A DNA stretch of 64,000 bases from Mycobacterium sp. ACS4054 (GCF_001667275.1 NZ_LZHV01000035.1:1-64000); one strand, 5' to 3'. Positions 25,516 to 33,108 are shown, counted from the stretch's first letter. Notes: a model not told the origin generated them from the letters alone. Translations and numbers: made by a program.

Positions 25516-26304
25516 TCAGTAATCGGGTATCGGCAAAGGTGAATTGTTCGACTCGATGCCGCCGTCCACGTGGAAGGTCGCGTTGGTTGCGTAACAATCG
25601 CGTGTGCACAGATACACCGCCAAGCGACCGAGATCCTCGACGTCGCCCAGCCGGTGCAGGGGCGTGGCCTCTTGCATCTTCTCCAGCGACCCGGGCATCA
25701 GGTCCAGGCTGCCCTTCAGCCCGTCGGTGGCGAATGAACCCAGGGCGATGGCATTGACGCGAATCTTCGGCGCGAGTTCCTGTGCCATCGCGCGGGTTAG
25801 CGCTTCGAGGCCGCCCTTCGCGACGCAATAGGCGGTCAGCGCACGGATCCCGAAGCGCGCCGAGCCCGACGAGATGTTGATGATGGAACCGTGTCCGGAA
25901 CTGAGCATGTGCGGGGCGACGAGCTGGCTCATGATGAAGGCCGACGTCACGCACCAGTCGAAGGTGTGCCGGAAGTCTTCGTCGGTGATATCCAGGAACC
26001 GCGCGTACGTCGACCCACCGACGTTGTTGACCAGAACGTCGATGCGGCCGAAGCGCTCCATCGCCGTGTTGACGACCCGTTCCCCGTCCGGGCGGCTCAT
26101 CGCGTCGGCAACCAGGGCCAGACCCTTGCCGCCGGCGGCCTCGATCCCCGCAATCGTGCCGACGATGTCCGCCTCGGTGCGCGCGGTACCGACTACGGTG
26201 ACCCCGGCCTCCGCCAATACCCGGGCAATGCCCGCCCCGACGCCCTTTCCGGCACCCGTGACGATCGCGACCTGTCCATCCAGCCGGAACTGCTCCAATG
26301 CCAT
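25516..26304 (-). CDS. Short-chain dehydrogenase/reductase
   Basis: A 262-residue classical SDR: GAGKGVGAGIA cofactor motif, NNVGG (a NAG variant), Ser in NISSGSARFG and YCVAK. It resembles hydroxysteroid-type and 3-oxoacyl reductase-type SDRs, so an alcohol/ketone step on a bulky substrate is likely. Its promoter carries a TGACT-AA-AGTCA palindrome over the -35 element, linking it to the regulon of the neighbouring TetR gene. It is followed, after a 61-base gap, by the DapB-like gene in the same direction. Confidence 0.9.
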   Translation of the reverse strand: MALEQFRLDGQVAIVTGAGKGVGAGIARVLAEAGVTVVGTARTEADIVGTIAGIEAAGGKGLALVADAMSRPDGERVVNTAMERFGRIDVLVNNVGGSTYARFLDITDEDFRHTFDWCVTSAFIMSQLVAPHMLSSGHGSIINISSGSARFGIRALTAYCVAKGGLEALTRAMAQELAPKIRVNAIALGSFATDGLKGSLDLMPGSLEKMQEATPLHRLGDVEDLGRLAVYLCTRDCYATNATFHVDGGIESNNSPLPIPDY

Positions 26305-26343
26305 GCCGGACCCCTTCGATCCTGGGTGTGCTGTGCGTCGTTC

Positions 26344-26372
26344 AATCTATGAATGATACTGACTAAAGTCAA
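26344..26372 (-). promoter_or_regulatory. SDR promoter with overlapping palindromic operator
   Basis: On the minus strand TTGACT (26372-26367) and TAGATT (26349-26344) are separated by 17 bases, a good vegetative promoter. The palindrome CTGACTAAAGTCAA (26359-26372) covers the -35. It matches CTGACTnnAGTCAG at 11 of 12 defined positions, the same motif as at 28362 and 28515. Bound repressor here would block RNA polymerase. Confidence 0.6.
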
Positions 26373-26417
26373 TGAAGTATCGCGACCGCGATCCCTGACC
26401 AGGAGGGTGACTTAAGA

Positions 26418-26492
26418 ATGGACAAGTTGTGCAAGCCTTTTTGGCAGGGACGCGGCATAATGGGCTGGACTAACCTCGAAACTTCTGTATGA
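26418..26492 (+). CDS. Possible 24-residue ORF upstream of the TetR gene
   Basis: An AGGAGGG ribosome site at 26401-26407 precedes ATG 26418 by ten bases. The frame encodes MDKLCKPFWQGRG-IMGWTNLETSV and stops 25 bases before the TetR start. The peptide has two Trp and one Cys and resembles nothing I recognise. The Shine-Dalgarno match and position are the only evidence; it could be a leader peptide or chance. Confidence 0.3.
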   Translation: MDKLCKPFWQGRGIMGWTNLETSV

Positions 26493-26517
26493 GTCAGGTC
26501 AACCGTGAGGAACGCAA

Positions 26518-27117
26518 ATGGCTGTCACCGATCGGCTGTCGGCACGCGAGGCGAAGCGCCTGCAGACCAGGGAGCGCCTGATGGGCGCCGCGATCGCGGA
26601 GTTCGCCAGGGCCGGGATGGCCGAGGCCGACGTCAGCGCGATCGTGGCCGCCGCGGGGGTTGCCCACGGAACCTTCTTCTTTCACTTCCCCACCAAGGAG
26701 CATGTGCTCCTCGAGCTGGAGCGCCGCGAAGAGGACCGGATCGCCAAGCAGTTCGCGCAATTTCTGAAGTCCAAGCATAATCTCGCTTCGGCGTTGAACG
26801 AGGCGGTCCGCTTGGTCGTCGGGTTGGAGCGCCGGCTGGGCGATCGGCTGTTCAACGACTTTCTGGCGCTGCACTTTTCCCAGACGCGTCCGCAAACCGA
26901 GGATGGCAGGGATCACCCCTTGATCGTCTTGGTCGCCCAGGAGATCGCGCAGGCTCAGGAGCGCGGCGAAACCGATCCGCTCGTCGATCCGATGAACAGC
27001 GCGGTGTTCTTTCTGCTGGGGCTCTATGCCCTGTTGATCACCACCAACCACTGGCCGACCGGGCACGCGCTGCTCGAGGATTATGTCGCCCGGTCATTGC
27101 GCAGCCTAAAGCCCTGA
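26518..27117 (+). CDS. TetR family regulator, candidate master of the NorQ/NorD membrane cluster
   Basis: A 199-residue TetR protein. The HTH (about residues 18-64) includes AAAGVAHGTFFFHFPTKEHVL, and the remainder is helical. It is divergent from the SDR at 25516 and convergent with the DapB-like gene at 27137. Palindromes of one consensus occur in front of the SDR, the DapB-like gene and the membrane-protein operon, and this is the only regulator gene among them, so it is their most likely binder. Spacing to ATG 26518 shows a GAGGAA ribosome site. The effector is unknown. Confidence 0.9.
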   Translation: MAVTDRLSAREAKRLQTRERLMGAAIAEFARAGMAEADVSAIVAAAGVAHGTFFFHFPTKEHVLLELERREEDRIAKQFAQFLKSKHNLASALNEAVRLVVGLERRLGDRLFNDFLALHFSQTRPQTEDGRDHPLIVLVAQEIAQAQERGETDPLVDPMNSAVFFLLGLYALLITTNHWPTGHALLEDYVARSLRSLKP

Positions 27118-27136
27118 CCGGCAAGGCCTTTCGCCA

Positions 27137-28237
27137 CTACCGCACCACACCCAGCAACGGCACCAAGCCGAGCTCCTTGTGGGTCAAAAAGCCCGGCGCG
27201 GCCTCGCACACAGCGGGAACGGTGTTCGCCGGACCCATCGCGGTCCAGGTGTAGCCGGGCTTGGGGTAATTGCCGCTCGGATCCCTGGGCGCCTGCAGGA
27301 TCAGTTCGGTGGGCTCGTCACCCTCGATCACGATGCGGTAGTGGTAGTGGCCGCCCCAATCCGGTTGCGGCTCAATGGCATCGTATTCGTCCATCGTGTA
27401 CATCTCGTGGAACGTGATCAAGGGCTTGCCGTCGACCCACGTCGTCCACTTGTGGTGCTGGGAGGCGACGGTGCCCTTCTTGATCGTCCCCTTGAAGCCC
27501 GGCATGTCACTGGATGGACCGCCCTCGTAACCGATGTCGCGAGTCGCGGTTCCCAGCTCGACCTCGGTCGTGTATTTGTCGACCGTCTTGCCAAAGCCGT
27601 CGACCACCATGGCCATCGATTGGGCGAACAGGGGCCAGGCGTTGCCCAGCAGGTTCGGTCCGGCCGAGAACTCCTCGGGGGTGTCCCCCATGCCCATCTC
27701 GTGCAGGTACTTCAGGGTGTCCTTGCCGAAATTCACCACCTCGTAGATGTGGATCGCGTCGATTCGGCTGACGATGCGCGCCAGGGTCAAAACGAGCAGG
27801 TCTCCGGCGAATCCGGGATTGACACCACCTGCGTGAAACGACGTCCCGCCCTCGTGGCACGCAGCGTCGATCTTGTCGATGTCGGCCTTGCTGTGCTCCG
27901 TCCGGAACCACCACGCGCCGCCCGAGGCGACGACGTTCTTGCCGCCCCGCAGCAGGCGACAGACTTCGTCGGGATCCGACCACAGCGGCGCATAGAAGAC
28001 GCAATCGGCGTCCAGCGCCTCGATCGCCGTCTTGTCGGTGGTGGCAAGCACCCCGATCGGGGCGACGCCGACGAGCTCCCCGGCGTCCTTGCCCACCTTC
28101 TCCGGGCGGTTGCAGAGCACGCCGACCACCTCGAATGCGGGGTTGTGCGCGAAATGACGGAGCGCCACCGTCCCGACATTGCCCATGCCCCACTGGATCA
28201 CGCGGTACTTCTTGCCGGCCGGCGGTTTGAGCGTCAT
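27137..28237 (-). CDS. DapB-like NAD(P)-dependent oxidoreductase (second paralogue)
   Basis: A 366-residue paralogue of the proteins at 24372 and 33105. The Rossmann start is VIQWGMGNVGTVALRHFA, followed by VVGVLCNRPEKVGKDAGEL. The shared later motif is HAGGVNPGFAGDLLVL. ATG 28237 has an AAAGGAG ribosome site seven bases upstream, so the much longer open frame is rejected. It is divergent from the membrane-protein operon and shares its 335-base, palindrome-rich control region, so the two are probably co-regulated. Reaction unknown; oxidation or reduction of an amino, hydroxyl or carbonyl group is expected from the family. Confidence 0.82.
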   Translation of the reverse strand: MTLKPPAGKKYRVIQWGMGNVGTVALRHFAHNPAFEVVGVLCNRPEKVGKDAGELVGVAPIGVLATTDKTAIEALDADCVFYAPLWSDPDEVCRLLRGGKNVVASGGAWWFRTEHSKADIDKIDAACHEGGTSFHAGGVNPGFAGDLLVLTLARIVSRIDAIHIYEVVNFGKDTLKYLHEMGMGDTPEEFSAGPNLLGNAWPLFAQSMAMVVDGFGKTVDKYTTEVELGTATRDIGYEGGPSSDMPGFKGTIKKGTVASQHHKWTTWVDGKPLITFHEMYTMDEYDAIEPQPDWGGHYHYRIVIEGDEPTELILQAPRDPSGNYPKPGYTWTAMGPANTVPAVCEAAPGFLTHKELGLVPLLGVVR

Positions 28238-28320
28238 CGCTACTCCTTTGCATGCACCGACTGCTCTTGGACTACGTTCTCGCCGGCGGCACGCAGGCCG
28301 GAGCGGCTGAGCGCCCGCTG

Positions 28321-28375
28321 AGCGTAGGCGCCGCCCGAACGGCGTGTCAACGACCAGGATCCTGACTCTCGTCAG
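28321..28375 (-). promoter_or_regulatory. Promoter and operator of the second DapB-like gene
   Basis: Minus-strand TTGACA (28350-28345) and TACGCT (28326-28321) with an 18-base spacer make a plausible promoter, giving a leader of roughly 75 bases. Just upstream lies the palindrome CTGACTCTCGTCAG (28362-28375), 11 of 12 defined positions of CTGACTnnAGTCAG. The 335-base gap 28238-28572 holds this, one hairpin and one further operator; I see no gene in it. Confidence 0.5.
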
Positions 28376-28462
28376 TAGATCCACCCCTGGCCGCCGACCG
28401 CGGCTGCCCGCGTCGTCGACGCGGCACCGCGTCAGACTCCATATGTCAGTTGATGTTCGCCC

Positions 28463-28485
28463 CCGTGGTGGCGGCTTCACCACGG
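28463..28485. other. Strong hairpin in the divergent control region
   Basis: CCGTGGTG and CACCACGG form an 8-bp perfect stem with a 7-base loop (GCGGCTT). There is no U-tract, and both flanking genes point away from it, so it is not a simple gene-end terminator. It could be another protein-binding site, or it could limit leftward transcription. It lies inside a short frame with no ribosome site, which I do not call a gene. Confidence 0.45.
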
Positions 28486-28514
28486 TATGGGCACCGGCGC
28501 ACCAGGCACTACTG

Positions 28515-28539
28515 CTGACTGCAGTCAGCCTGTTATAGT
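28515..28539 (+). promoter_or_regulatory. Operator and -10 element of the NorQ/NorD membrane operon
   Basis: CTGACTGCAGTCAG (28515-28528) is a perfect 14-bp palindrome. TATAGT (28534-28539) five bases further on is a good -10, so the palindrome fills the spacer where a repressor would block polymerase. No good -35 is visible, which suggests a weak or activator-assisted promoter. Transcription would start near 28546, and GGGGAGG at 28562-28568 serves GTG 28573. Confidence 0.6.
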
Positions 28540-28572
28540 GCACGAGCCGACCAACGATGACGGGGAGGATTC

Positions 28573-29316
28573 GTGAATCTGCCCAAGCTGCACCAGCGCG
28601 ATCCCGGCGTCGGCACGGCCCCCCGCCCGACCGGCCCGACACCGCCGGGGCTGGCGCTCGATGAACACCTGGAGCGCTCACGACGCGCGCAGCGTCAGGC
28701 CGACAAGTGGCTGATCTCCGGCAGCCTGCTGATCGGCACCGCGGCGCTGGGCGTCTTCGGGTTGCCGCTGTTCCTCTGGGGGGTCCGGTTGTTGCGCCGG
28801 GCCCACCGGGATGGCCTCTCCGTGCGGCCGATGCTGGTCACATTGCTTGGCTACCTGGTCATCATCGACGCCGCCATCAACACCGTCGGGTGGGCGCTCG
28901 ACCTGGTGGCGAACCACACGCTGCTGGCCCGCGTGCTGCTCAACGGCTGGGGCAACATGTTCGACGCCGGATATTTCTGGCACTACAACGAGCTGTGGGT
29001 GGGCGGCGCGGCCGGTCCGGGCGAAAAGGCCTGGGAAGTCGGGCTCATCCTGACCGTGTTCACGATGCGCATCGCCGCGGCCATCGGCTTCCTGCAGATG
29101 AAGCGCTGGGGGCATCAGTGGATGGTGGTCACCTGCTGGATGGGCGTGGTCATCTGGATCGGCTACGTCTTCAACATGACCATGTTCGCCGACGTGCGCT
29201 TCGCCGGCGTCGTGCTGCCGGTCGTCGGCTGGTGGCTCTACGACATCTTCTACATCACCCCGTTCCTCGCCATCCCGTATCTGCACACCGTCAACCGAGA
29301 ACTGTTCTCCGACTGA
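28573..29316 (+). CDS. Multi-pass membrane protein A of the NorQ/NorD cluster
   Basis: A 247-residue integral membrane protein that I cannot assign to a named family. After a Pro-rich cytosolic N-terminus (1-45) there are about five hydrophobic segments, near 47-72, 86-113, 154-174, 184-203 and 211-234. Its last ~163 residues are about 85% identical (hand count) to the protein at 31970. Invariant polar residues in or next to membrane segments include D109, H115, D131, H137, E140 ([17 protein letters not shown]), H181 (KRWGHQW), D207, D224, H238 and E243, a plausible metal-binding set. It is the first gene of the operon; a 34-residue membrane peptide gene follows. Role inferred: catalytic or structural subunit of a membrane oxidoreductase. 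Confidence 0.75.
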   Translation: MNLPKLHQRDPGVGTAPRPTGPTPPGLALDEHLERSRRAQRQADKWLISGSLLIGTAALGVFGLPLFLWGVRLLRRAHRDGLSVRPMLVTLLGYLVIIDAAINTVGWALDLVANHTLLARVLLNGWGNMFDAGYFWHYNELWVGGAAGPGEKAWEVGLILTVFTMRIAAAIGFLQMKRWGHQWMVVTCWMGVVIWIGYVFNMTMFADVRFAGVVLPVVGWWLYDIFYITPFLAIPYLHTVNRELFSD

Positions 29317-29360
29317 CATGCGCGGGCTGAATTCGATTACGTCACCAAGGAGGTCGGATC

Positions 29361-29465
29361 GTGGCTTATCTGTGGGAGATCCTGCGCTATGTCGCCGCGT
29401 GGGGCGGCACCGGGCTGATCATCTGGTTCTGGTATTGGCTCTTCTCCAACATCGGCACGTTCTGA
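29361..29465 (+). CDS. 34-residue single-span membrane micro-protein
   Basis: GTG 29361 has a strong AAGGAGG ribosome site and opens a 34-codon frame: MAYLWEILRYVAAWGGTGLI followed by IWFWYWLFSNIGTF. It is one aromatic-rich transmembrane helix with almost no soluble part. It lies 44 bases after membrane protein A and three bases before the VWA gene, so it is inside the operon. The strong ribosome site and compact packing argue that it is real, most likely a small accessory subunit of the membrane complex. Confidence 0.65.
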   Translation: MAYLWEILRYVAAWGGTGLIIWFWYWLFSNIGTF

Positions 29466-29468
29466 CCG

Positions 29469-31025
29469 GTGGACCGGGCCGCCGAACCGAACGGAAGTTG
29501 GCCCATGCCTGACGATTCGCACGCGATGGCGCTGGAGCGGAGCTGCTCGGTGGCGGCGGTCGCGCTCAGCGAGCGACGTCGCGAGGGCGTCCGCCTCGTC
29601 GCCGGGGAACGGCGAAGCTTCGGTTTGAACGCGGCGCTCACGTTCGTTCATCTCCCCTATCCCGCTCCCGAATGGACCCGCCGGGACCTGACATGCGGTG
29701 TCGCCCTGCAATGTTCGCCCTCGAAGGAACGCATCCTGGAATATCGACTGAACGAATTATCCGCCCGGGAATTGCGCGCGCTCACTCTGGTCGAGGCGGG
29801 CGTAGCGCTCGGCTGGATCGCCGAGAGGTGGCCGGGCCTGCTGCCCGACCTGCAACGGCTGCTCCCCGAACTGCATCCCGAACCCGGCGATACGCCCGCC
29901 GAACAGATGCTGGACCGCGCGATCGCGTTGGCGGCCGCGGGCGGAGCCTTGACGTTTCATCCGCTGCTGGGCCACCTGCCGCTCGCCCACGCGATGCCGC
30001 GGGGGCTAACCGACCGGTTACGGCGCAGCTTCGGCCGGATGCCATGGACCACAACGCAAAAGCGCCGTCCGCGACCGTACTCGGTTCCCGTCGGCGGCGA
30101 CGGGGGCGTCCGCAACCCGAACCTGCCGCCACCGAGCCGGCCCGAGGACAACGATTTCGACGTCACCCCCGAACACCGGCCCGGGATCCCCTACCCCGAA
30201 TGGAACATGTGGACCCGGCGCTTCATGCGCGATCACGTGGCCGTGCTCGAGCCTGCCGACGTCCGGCGTGCTGCCCGCCCGGTGCCCATCGCCGTTGACG
30301 TACGCAAGTGGTTCGAAGAACACACGCATCGCGCGATGACAAACCGCCGCGAAGACGGCTCCGATCTCGATGTCGACCAATACGTCAACCACTACATCGA
30401 CCTGACCACCGGCGAGGCCAAGGAGCCGAAGATCTTCCGTGAGTTGCTGCCCAGCGGCCGCGACGTCACCACGGCCGTGCTGCTCGACGGCAGTTCGTCG
30501 TTGGGGGTGCACGGCGGGCGCATCTTCGAACTGGAATTGGCCTGCGCCGACGCGCTTTCGCGCGCCATGACGGTCGCGCACGAGCGGCACGGGGTGTTCG
30601 TCTTCACCGGCAATACCCGTCACCGGGTCGAAGTCCAGTGCCTGAAGGACTTCGAGGACCGCCGATTAGTCGTGCCGAGCGGGCTGGGGCTGTCCACCCG
30701 CGGATACACCAGGCTCGGCGCGCCGCTGCGCCATTTGACCAACCGACTCCTCGCGCAGGCCTCCGAGCGGCGACTGCTGATCGTCATCGGCGACGGGCTG
30801 ATCTCCGATGAGGGCTATGAGGGCCGGTACGCGTGGGCGGATGCCGCGCACGCCGTCGAGGAGGCCAACGACGCCGGGGTGTCGGTGTACTACGTCGGCG
30901 TCGGACCGACCCGGGTCGATCCGCTGCCGGAGGTGTTCGGGCCCAGGCGTTCTCAGCGGATCAGGCGCGTCGAGGAGCTGCCGCGGGTGTTGGCTCACGT
31001 TCATCGTGAACTGGTTGCCGCATGA
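29469..31025 (+). CDS. VWA-domain protein of the NorD/CbbO type
   Basis: A 518-residue protein with a C-terminal von Willebrand A domain (about 320-515). The metal-ion-dependent adhesion site is visible as DGSSS (LLDGSSSLGVHGG), with a later Asp in GDGLISDEGYEG. The N-terminal part has the mixed helical region usual in NorD/CbbO proteins. These partner an AAA+ ring and contact the target enzyme to load metal or remodel it. The start may be GTG 29469 (three bases after the micro-protein stop) or ATG 29505. It overlaps the AAA+ gene by four bases, so the two are made together. Confidence 0.88.
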   Translation: MDRAAEPNGSWPMPDDSHAMALERSCSVAAVALSERRREGVRLVAGERRSFGLNAALTFVHLPYPAPEWTRRDLTCGVALQCSPSKERILEYRLNELSARELRALTLVEAGVALGWIAERWPGLLPDLQRLLPELHPEPGDTPAEQMLDRAIALAAAGGALTFHPLLGHLPLAHAMPRGLTDRLRRSFGRMPWTTTQKRRPRPYSVPVGGDGGVRNPNLPPPSRPEDNDFDVTPEHRPGIPYPEWNMWTRRFMRDHVAVLEPADVRRAARPVPIAVDVRKWFEEHTHRAMTNRREDGSDLDVDQYVNHYIDLTTGEAKEPKIFRELLPSGRDVTTAVLLDGSSSLGVHGGRIFELELACADALSRAMTVAHERHGVFVFTGNTRHRVEVQCLKDFEDRRLVVPSGLGLSTRGYTRLGAPLRHLTNRLLAQASERRLLIVIGDGLISDEGYEGRYAWADAAHAVEEANDAGVSVYYVGVGPTRVDPLPEVFGPRRSQRIRRVEELPRVLAHVHRELVAA

Positions 31026-31828
31026 GTGCCGTCGCTGGTTATTTCGCGAACGGCAACGAGGTCGAGTTGTTCGAGCAGGCGTTCCGCCAGCGCATGCCCG
31101 TGATGCTCACCGGACCGACCGGTTGCGGCAAGACGCGTTTCGTCGAGCACATGGGGCGCCTGTTGCAACGACCGGTCGTCACCATCAGTTGCCACGACGA
31201 CCTGACCAGTTCCGACCTGGTCGGCCGCTTCATGGTGACCGGCGGTGACGTGGTGTGGACCGACGGCCCGCTGACTCGGGCGGTCAAGGCCGGCGCGATC
31301 TGCTACCTGGACGAAGTCGTCGAGGCCCGGCACGACTCGCTGGCCATCCTGCACTCGCTCACCGATCACCGGCGATCGCTGTTCCTCGACCGGGCCGGCG
31401 AAGTGGTGACGGCGCCCGGGGAGTTCATGCTGGTGTGTTCGTACAACCCCGCATATCGCAGCTCGCTCAAGGAGCTCAAACCGTCGTTCCGCCAACGGTT
31501 CGTCACGCTTGCGATGAGATACCTGCCGCCCGAGCGCGAGGCCGAAGTGATTGTCGCCGAAGCCGGCGTTCCGCCGGCCACGGCTCGGCGCCTGGTCGAC
31601 TGCGCGGTCGCGATCCGCACCGCCGACGAAGCATTTCACTTCGAGCCGCCGTCGACCAGGGTGTTGGTCACGGCGGGACACCTGATCGCCGCCGGCGCAA
31701 CCGAACTGGATGCGGCCGACGCGTGCATACTCGCGCCGCTGAGCACCGACGGCGCGGTCACCGACGGTCTACGCGAAGTCGCGGCGGCCAGCCTGGCCAC
31801 CACCGACGCCCCGGGCGCACGGCCCTAG
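31022..31828 (+). CDS. AAA+ ATPase of the NorQ/CbbQ (MoxR-group) type
   Basis: A 268-residue ATPase. It has the family's N-terminal GNEVELFEQAF, Walker A GPTGCGKTRFVEH, the HDDLTSSDLVGRF segment, Walker B ICYLDEVVEAR, the sensor region LVCSYNPAYRS and the arginine-finger region LKPSFRQRFV. NorQ and CbbQ form hexamers that, with NorD or CbbO, activate nitric oxide reductase or Rubisco. Neither client is present here. The flanking duplicated membrane proteins are the obvious candidates. Coupled to the VWA gene by an ATGA overlap. Confidence 0.93.
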   Translation: MSAVAGYFANGNEVELFEQAFRQRMPVMLTGPTGCGKTRFVEHMGRLLQRPVVTISCHDDLTSSDLVGRFMVTGGDVVWTDGPLTRAVKAGAICYLDEVVEARHDSLAILHSLTDHRRSLFLDRAGEVVTAPGEFMLVCSYNPAYRSSLKELKPSFRQRFVTLAMRYLPPEREAEVIVAEAGVPPATARRLVDCAVAIRTADEAFHFEPPSTRVLVTAGHLIAAGATELDAADACILAPLSTDGAVTDGLREVAAASLATTDAPGARP

Positions 31829-31844
31829 GAAAGGAGCTGACGGC

Positions 31845-31973
31845 ATGGACCGACAGGAGGAGAAGCGCAAGAGGGCGCTGATCGTCTTCCAGATCTTCAT
31901 CTACGGCTACCTCCTGGTGATGTTCGGCATTCAGCTGTACATGTCTTTCGCCCGTGGGTGGTGGGACTTGTGA
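31845..31973 (+). CDS. 42-residue single-span membrane micro-protein
   Basis: AAGGAG lies eight bases before ATG 31845. The 42-residue product has a charged start (MDRQEEKRKR), one membrane helix (ALIVFQIFIYGYLLVMFGIQ) and a tail ending FARGWWDL. Its TGA overlaps the GTG of membrane protein B (GTGA), so the two are translationally coupled. Like the 34-residue peptide it stands beside one copy of the large membrane protein, which suggests one small helix subunit per large subunit. Confidence 0.72.
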   Translation: MDRQEEKRKRALIVFQIFIYGYLLVMFGIQLYMSFARGWWDL

Positions 31974-32668
31974 AACCTGTTGTCGAGCAACCAGTTAGCT
32001 CGGTCGGCCTGGACGATCACCACGATGAGTCCCACCGGGCGCAGCGCCGTGCCGACAAGTGGATGATCGTCGGCGCCGCGTTGATGGGCATGTGGGCCCC
32101 CGGTCTGATCGGATTTCCCATCTTCATGCGCGGGGTGTGGCTGCAGCGGCAAGCGCTGCGCGCGGGCCTTTCGGTCCGGCCCATGATCGTGACCCTGATC
32201 GGTTATCTGGTCCTGATCGACGGCATGCTCAACAGCCTCGGCTGGGCCCTGGACCTGGTCGCCAACCACACGCTGATCAATCGGGTGCTGATGGTCGGGT
32301 GGGGCAACATGTTTGATGCCGGCTACTTCTGGCATTACAACGAACTCTGGGTCGGCGGTGCGGCGGGACCGGGCGAGAAGGCCTATGTGGCCGGGCTGAT
32401 CCTCACGGTGTTCTCCATGCGGGTGGCCGCCGCAATCGGGTTCCTGCAGATGAAACGGTGGGGCCATCAGTGGATGGTCCTCACCTGCTGGATGGGCGTG
32501 GTCATCTGGTGCGCCTACGTGTTCAACATGACCATGTTCGCCGACGTGCGTTACGCCGGCGTCGTATTCCCCGTCGTCGGCTGGTGGCTTTACGACATCT
32601 TCTACATCACCCCCTTCCTCGCCATCCCGTATCTGCACACCGTCAACCGAGAAATCTTCACCGACTAG
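31970..32668 (+). CDS. Multi-pass membrane protein B, paralogue of protein A
   Basis: A 232-residue paralogue of the protein at 28573. GTG 31970 was chosen for its overlap with the 42-residue gene; GTG 31958 is an alternative. The N-termini differ, but from SVRPM onward the two proteins differ at only about 24 of ~163 positions. All Asp/His/Glu residues listed for protein A are conserved, including [21 protein letters not shown] and [16 protein letters not shown]. Keeping two diverged copies in one operon suggests a heteromeric complex. Family not recognised. Confidence 0.75.
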   Translation: MKPVVEQPVSSVGLDDHHDESHRAQRRADKWMIVGAALMGMWAPGLIGFPIFMRGVWLQRQALRAGLSVRPMIVTLIGYLVLIDGMLNSLGWALDLVANHTLINRVLMVGWGNMFDAGYFWHYNELWVGGAAGPGEKAYVAGLILTVFSMRVAAAIGFLQMKRWGHQWMVLTCWMGVVIWCAYVFNMTMFADVRYAGVVFPVVGWWLYDIFYITPFLAIPYLHTVNREIFTD

Positions 32669-32685
32669 CTCAAGGAGCAGCTGCC

Positions 32686-33108
32686 ATGACCGCCACATCC
32701 GAAGAACAGCAGCCGGCTACGGATCTGGAGCCGGGGACCACGCCGTACTACGCGCGCATGCACAAATGGATCAAGCGGGCCGTTTTGGTGTGCCTGGTGG
32801 CACTGGTGATCGAAGGCGCGTTCACGCTGCCGTTCATGGCGGTCTATTACGGCTATCCCACGCTCAGCCTCACCCAGATCTGCAGCGAGCTGCTCAAGAT
32901 TCGCTACTCGAACGACACCCTGGAATGCAAGTATCCGTACCCGCCGTTCGGGCCGCCGGAGGGCGCCGAGGGCAAGGCCACCGCGCAGGACGTCTGGGGC
33001 ATCCAGCCGATACCGAAGTATCACCGCCTCGGGTTCCGCGAACTCGTCAAGATCCACAACGACCGGCTCGCCCGCCAGGAGGCCCAACGGCATTCGGCGC
33101 ACCCGTGA
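32686..33108 (+). CDS. Single-span 140-residue protein of the NorQ/NorD cluster
   Basis: This protein has a polar N-terminus, one transmembrane helix at about 32-57 ([20 protein letters not shown]) and a C-terminal domain of about 80 residues. Cys66 and Cys81 in that domain could form a disulfide if it is outside the membrane. CxxCH heme and other metal motifs are absent, so it is not NorC. AAGGAG precedes ATG 32686. It follows membrane protein B and overlaps the third DapB-like gene (GTGA). Probably a subunit or assembly factor of the membrane complex; family not recognised. Confidence 0.7.
   Translation: MTATSEEQQPATDLEPGTTPYYARMHKWIKRAVLVCLVALVIEGAFTLPFMAVYYGYPTLSLTQICSELLKIRYSNDTLECKYPYPPFGPPEGAEGKATAQDVWGIQPIPKYHRLGFRELVKIHNDRLARQEAQRHSAHP

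Noticed and set aside
28443..28538. A 31-codon ORF (start ATG 28443) in the divergent control region
   Set aside because: It has no ribosome site and spans the hairpin, the operator and the -10 element, so it is better explained as regulatory DNA.
27137..28681. A 514-residue version of the second DapB-like protein
   Set aside because: The extra N-terminal 148 residues are low-complexity and cross the promoter and operators; ATG 28237 has a strong ribosome site and matches its paralogues.
28573..32668. Assignment of the paired membrane proteins to copper membrane monooxygenase subunits (PmoA/PmoC)
   Set aside because: Size and helix number are similar, but I cannot align the known copper ligands of PmoC and there is no PmoB-like gene. 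I kept only the weaker idea of a metal-dependent membrane enzyme.
32686..33108. The single-span protein as NorC (c-type cytochrome) to complete a nitric oxide reductase
   Set aside because: There is no CxxCH heme motif, and no NorB-like protein with its six conserved His is present.
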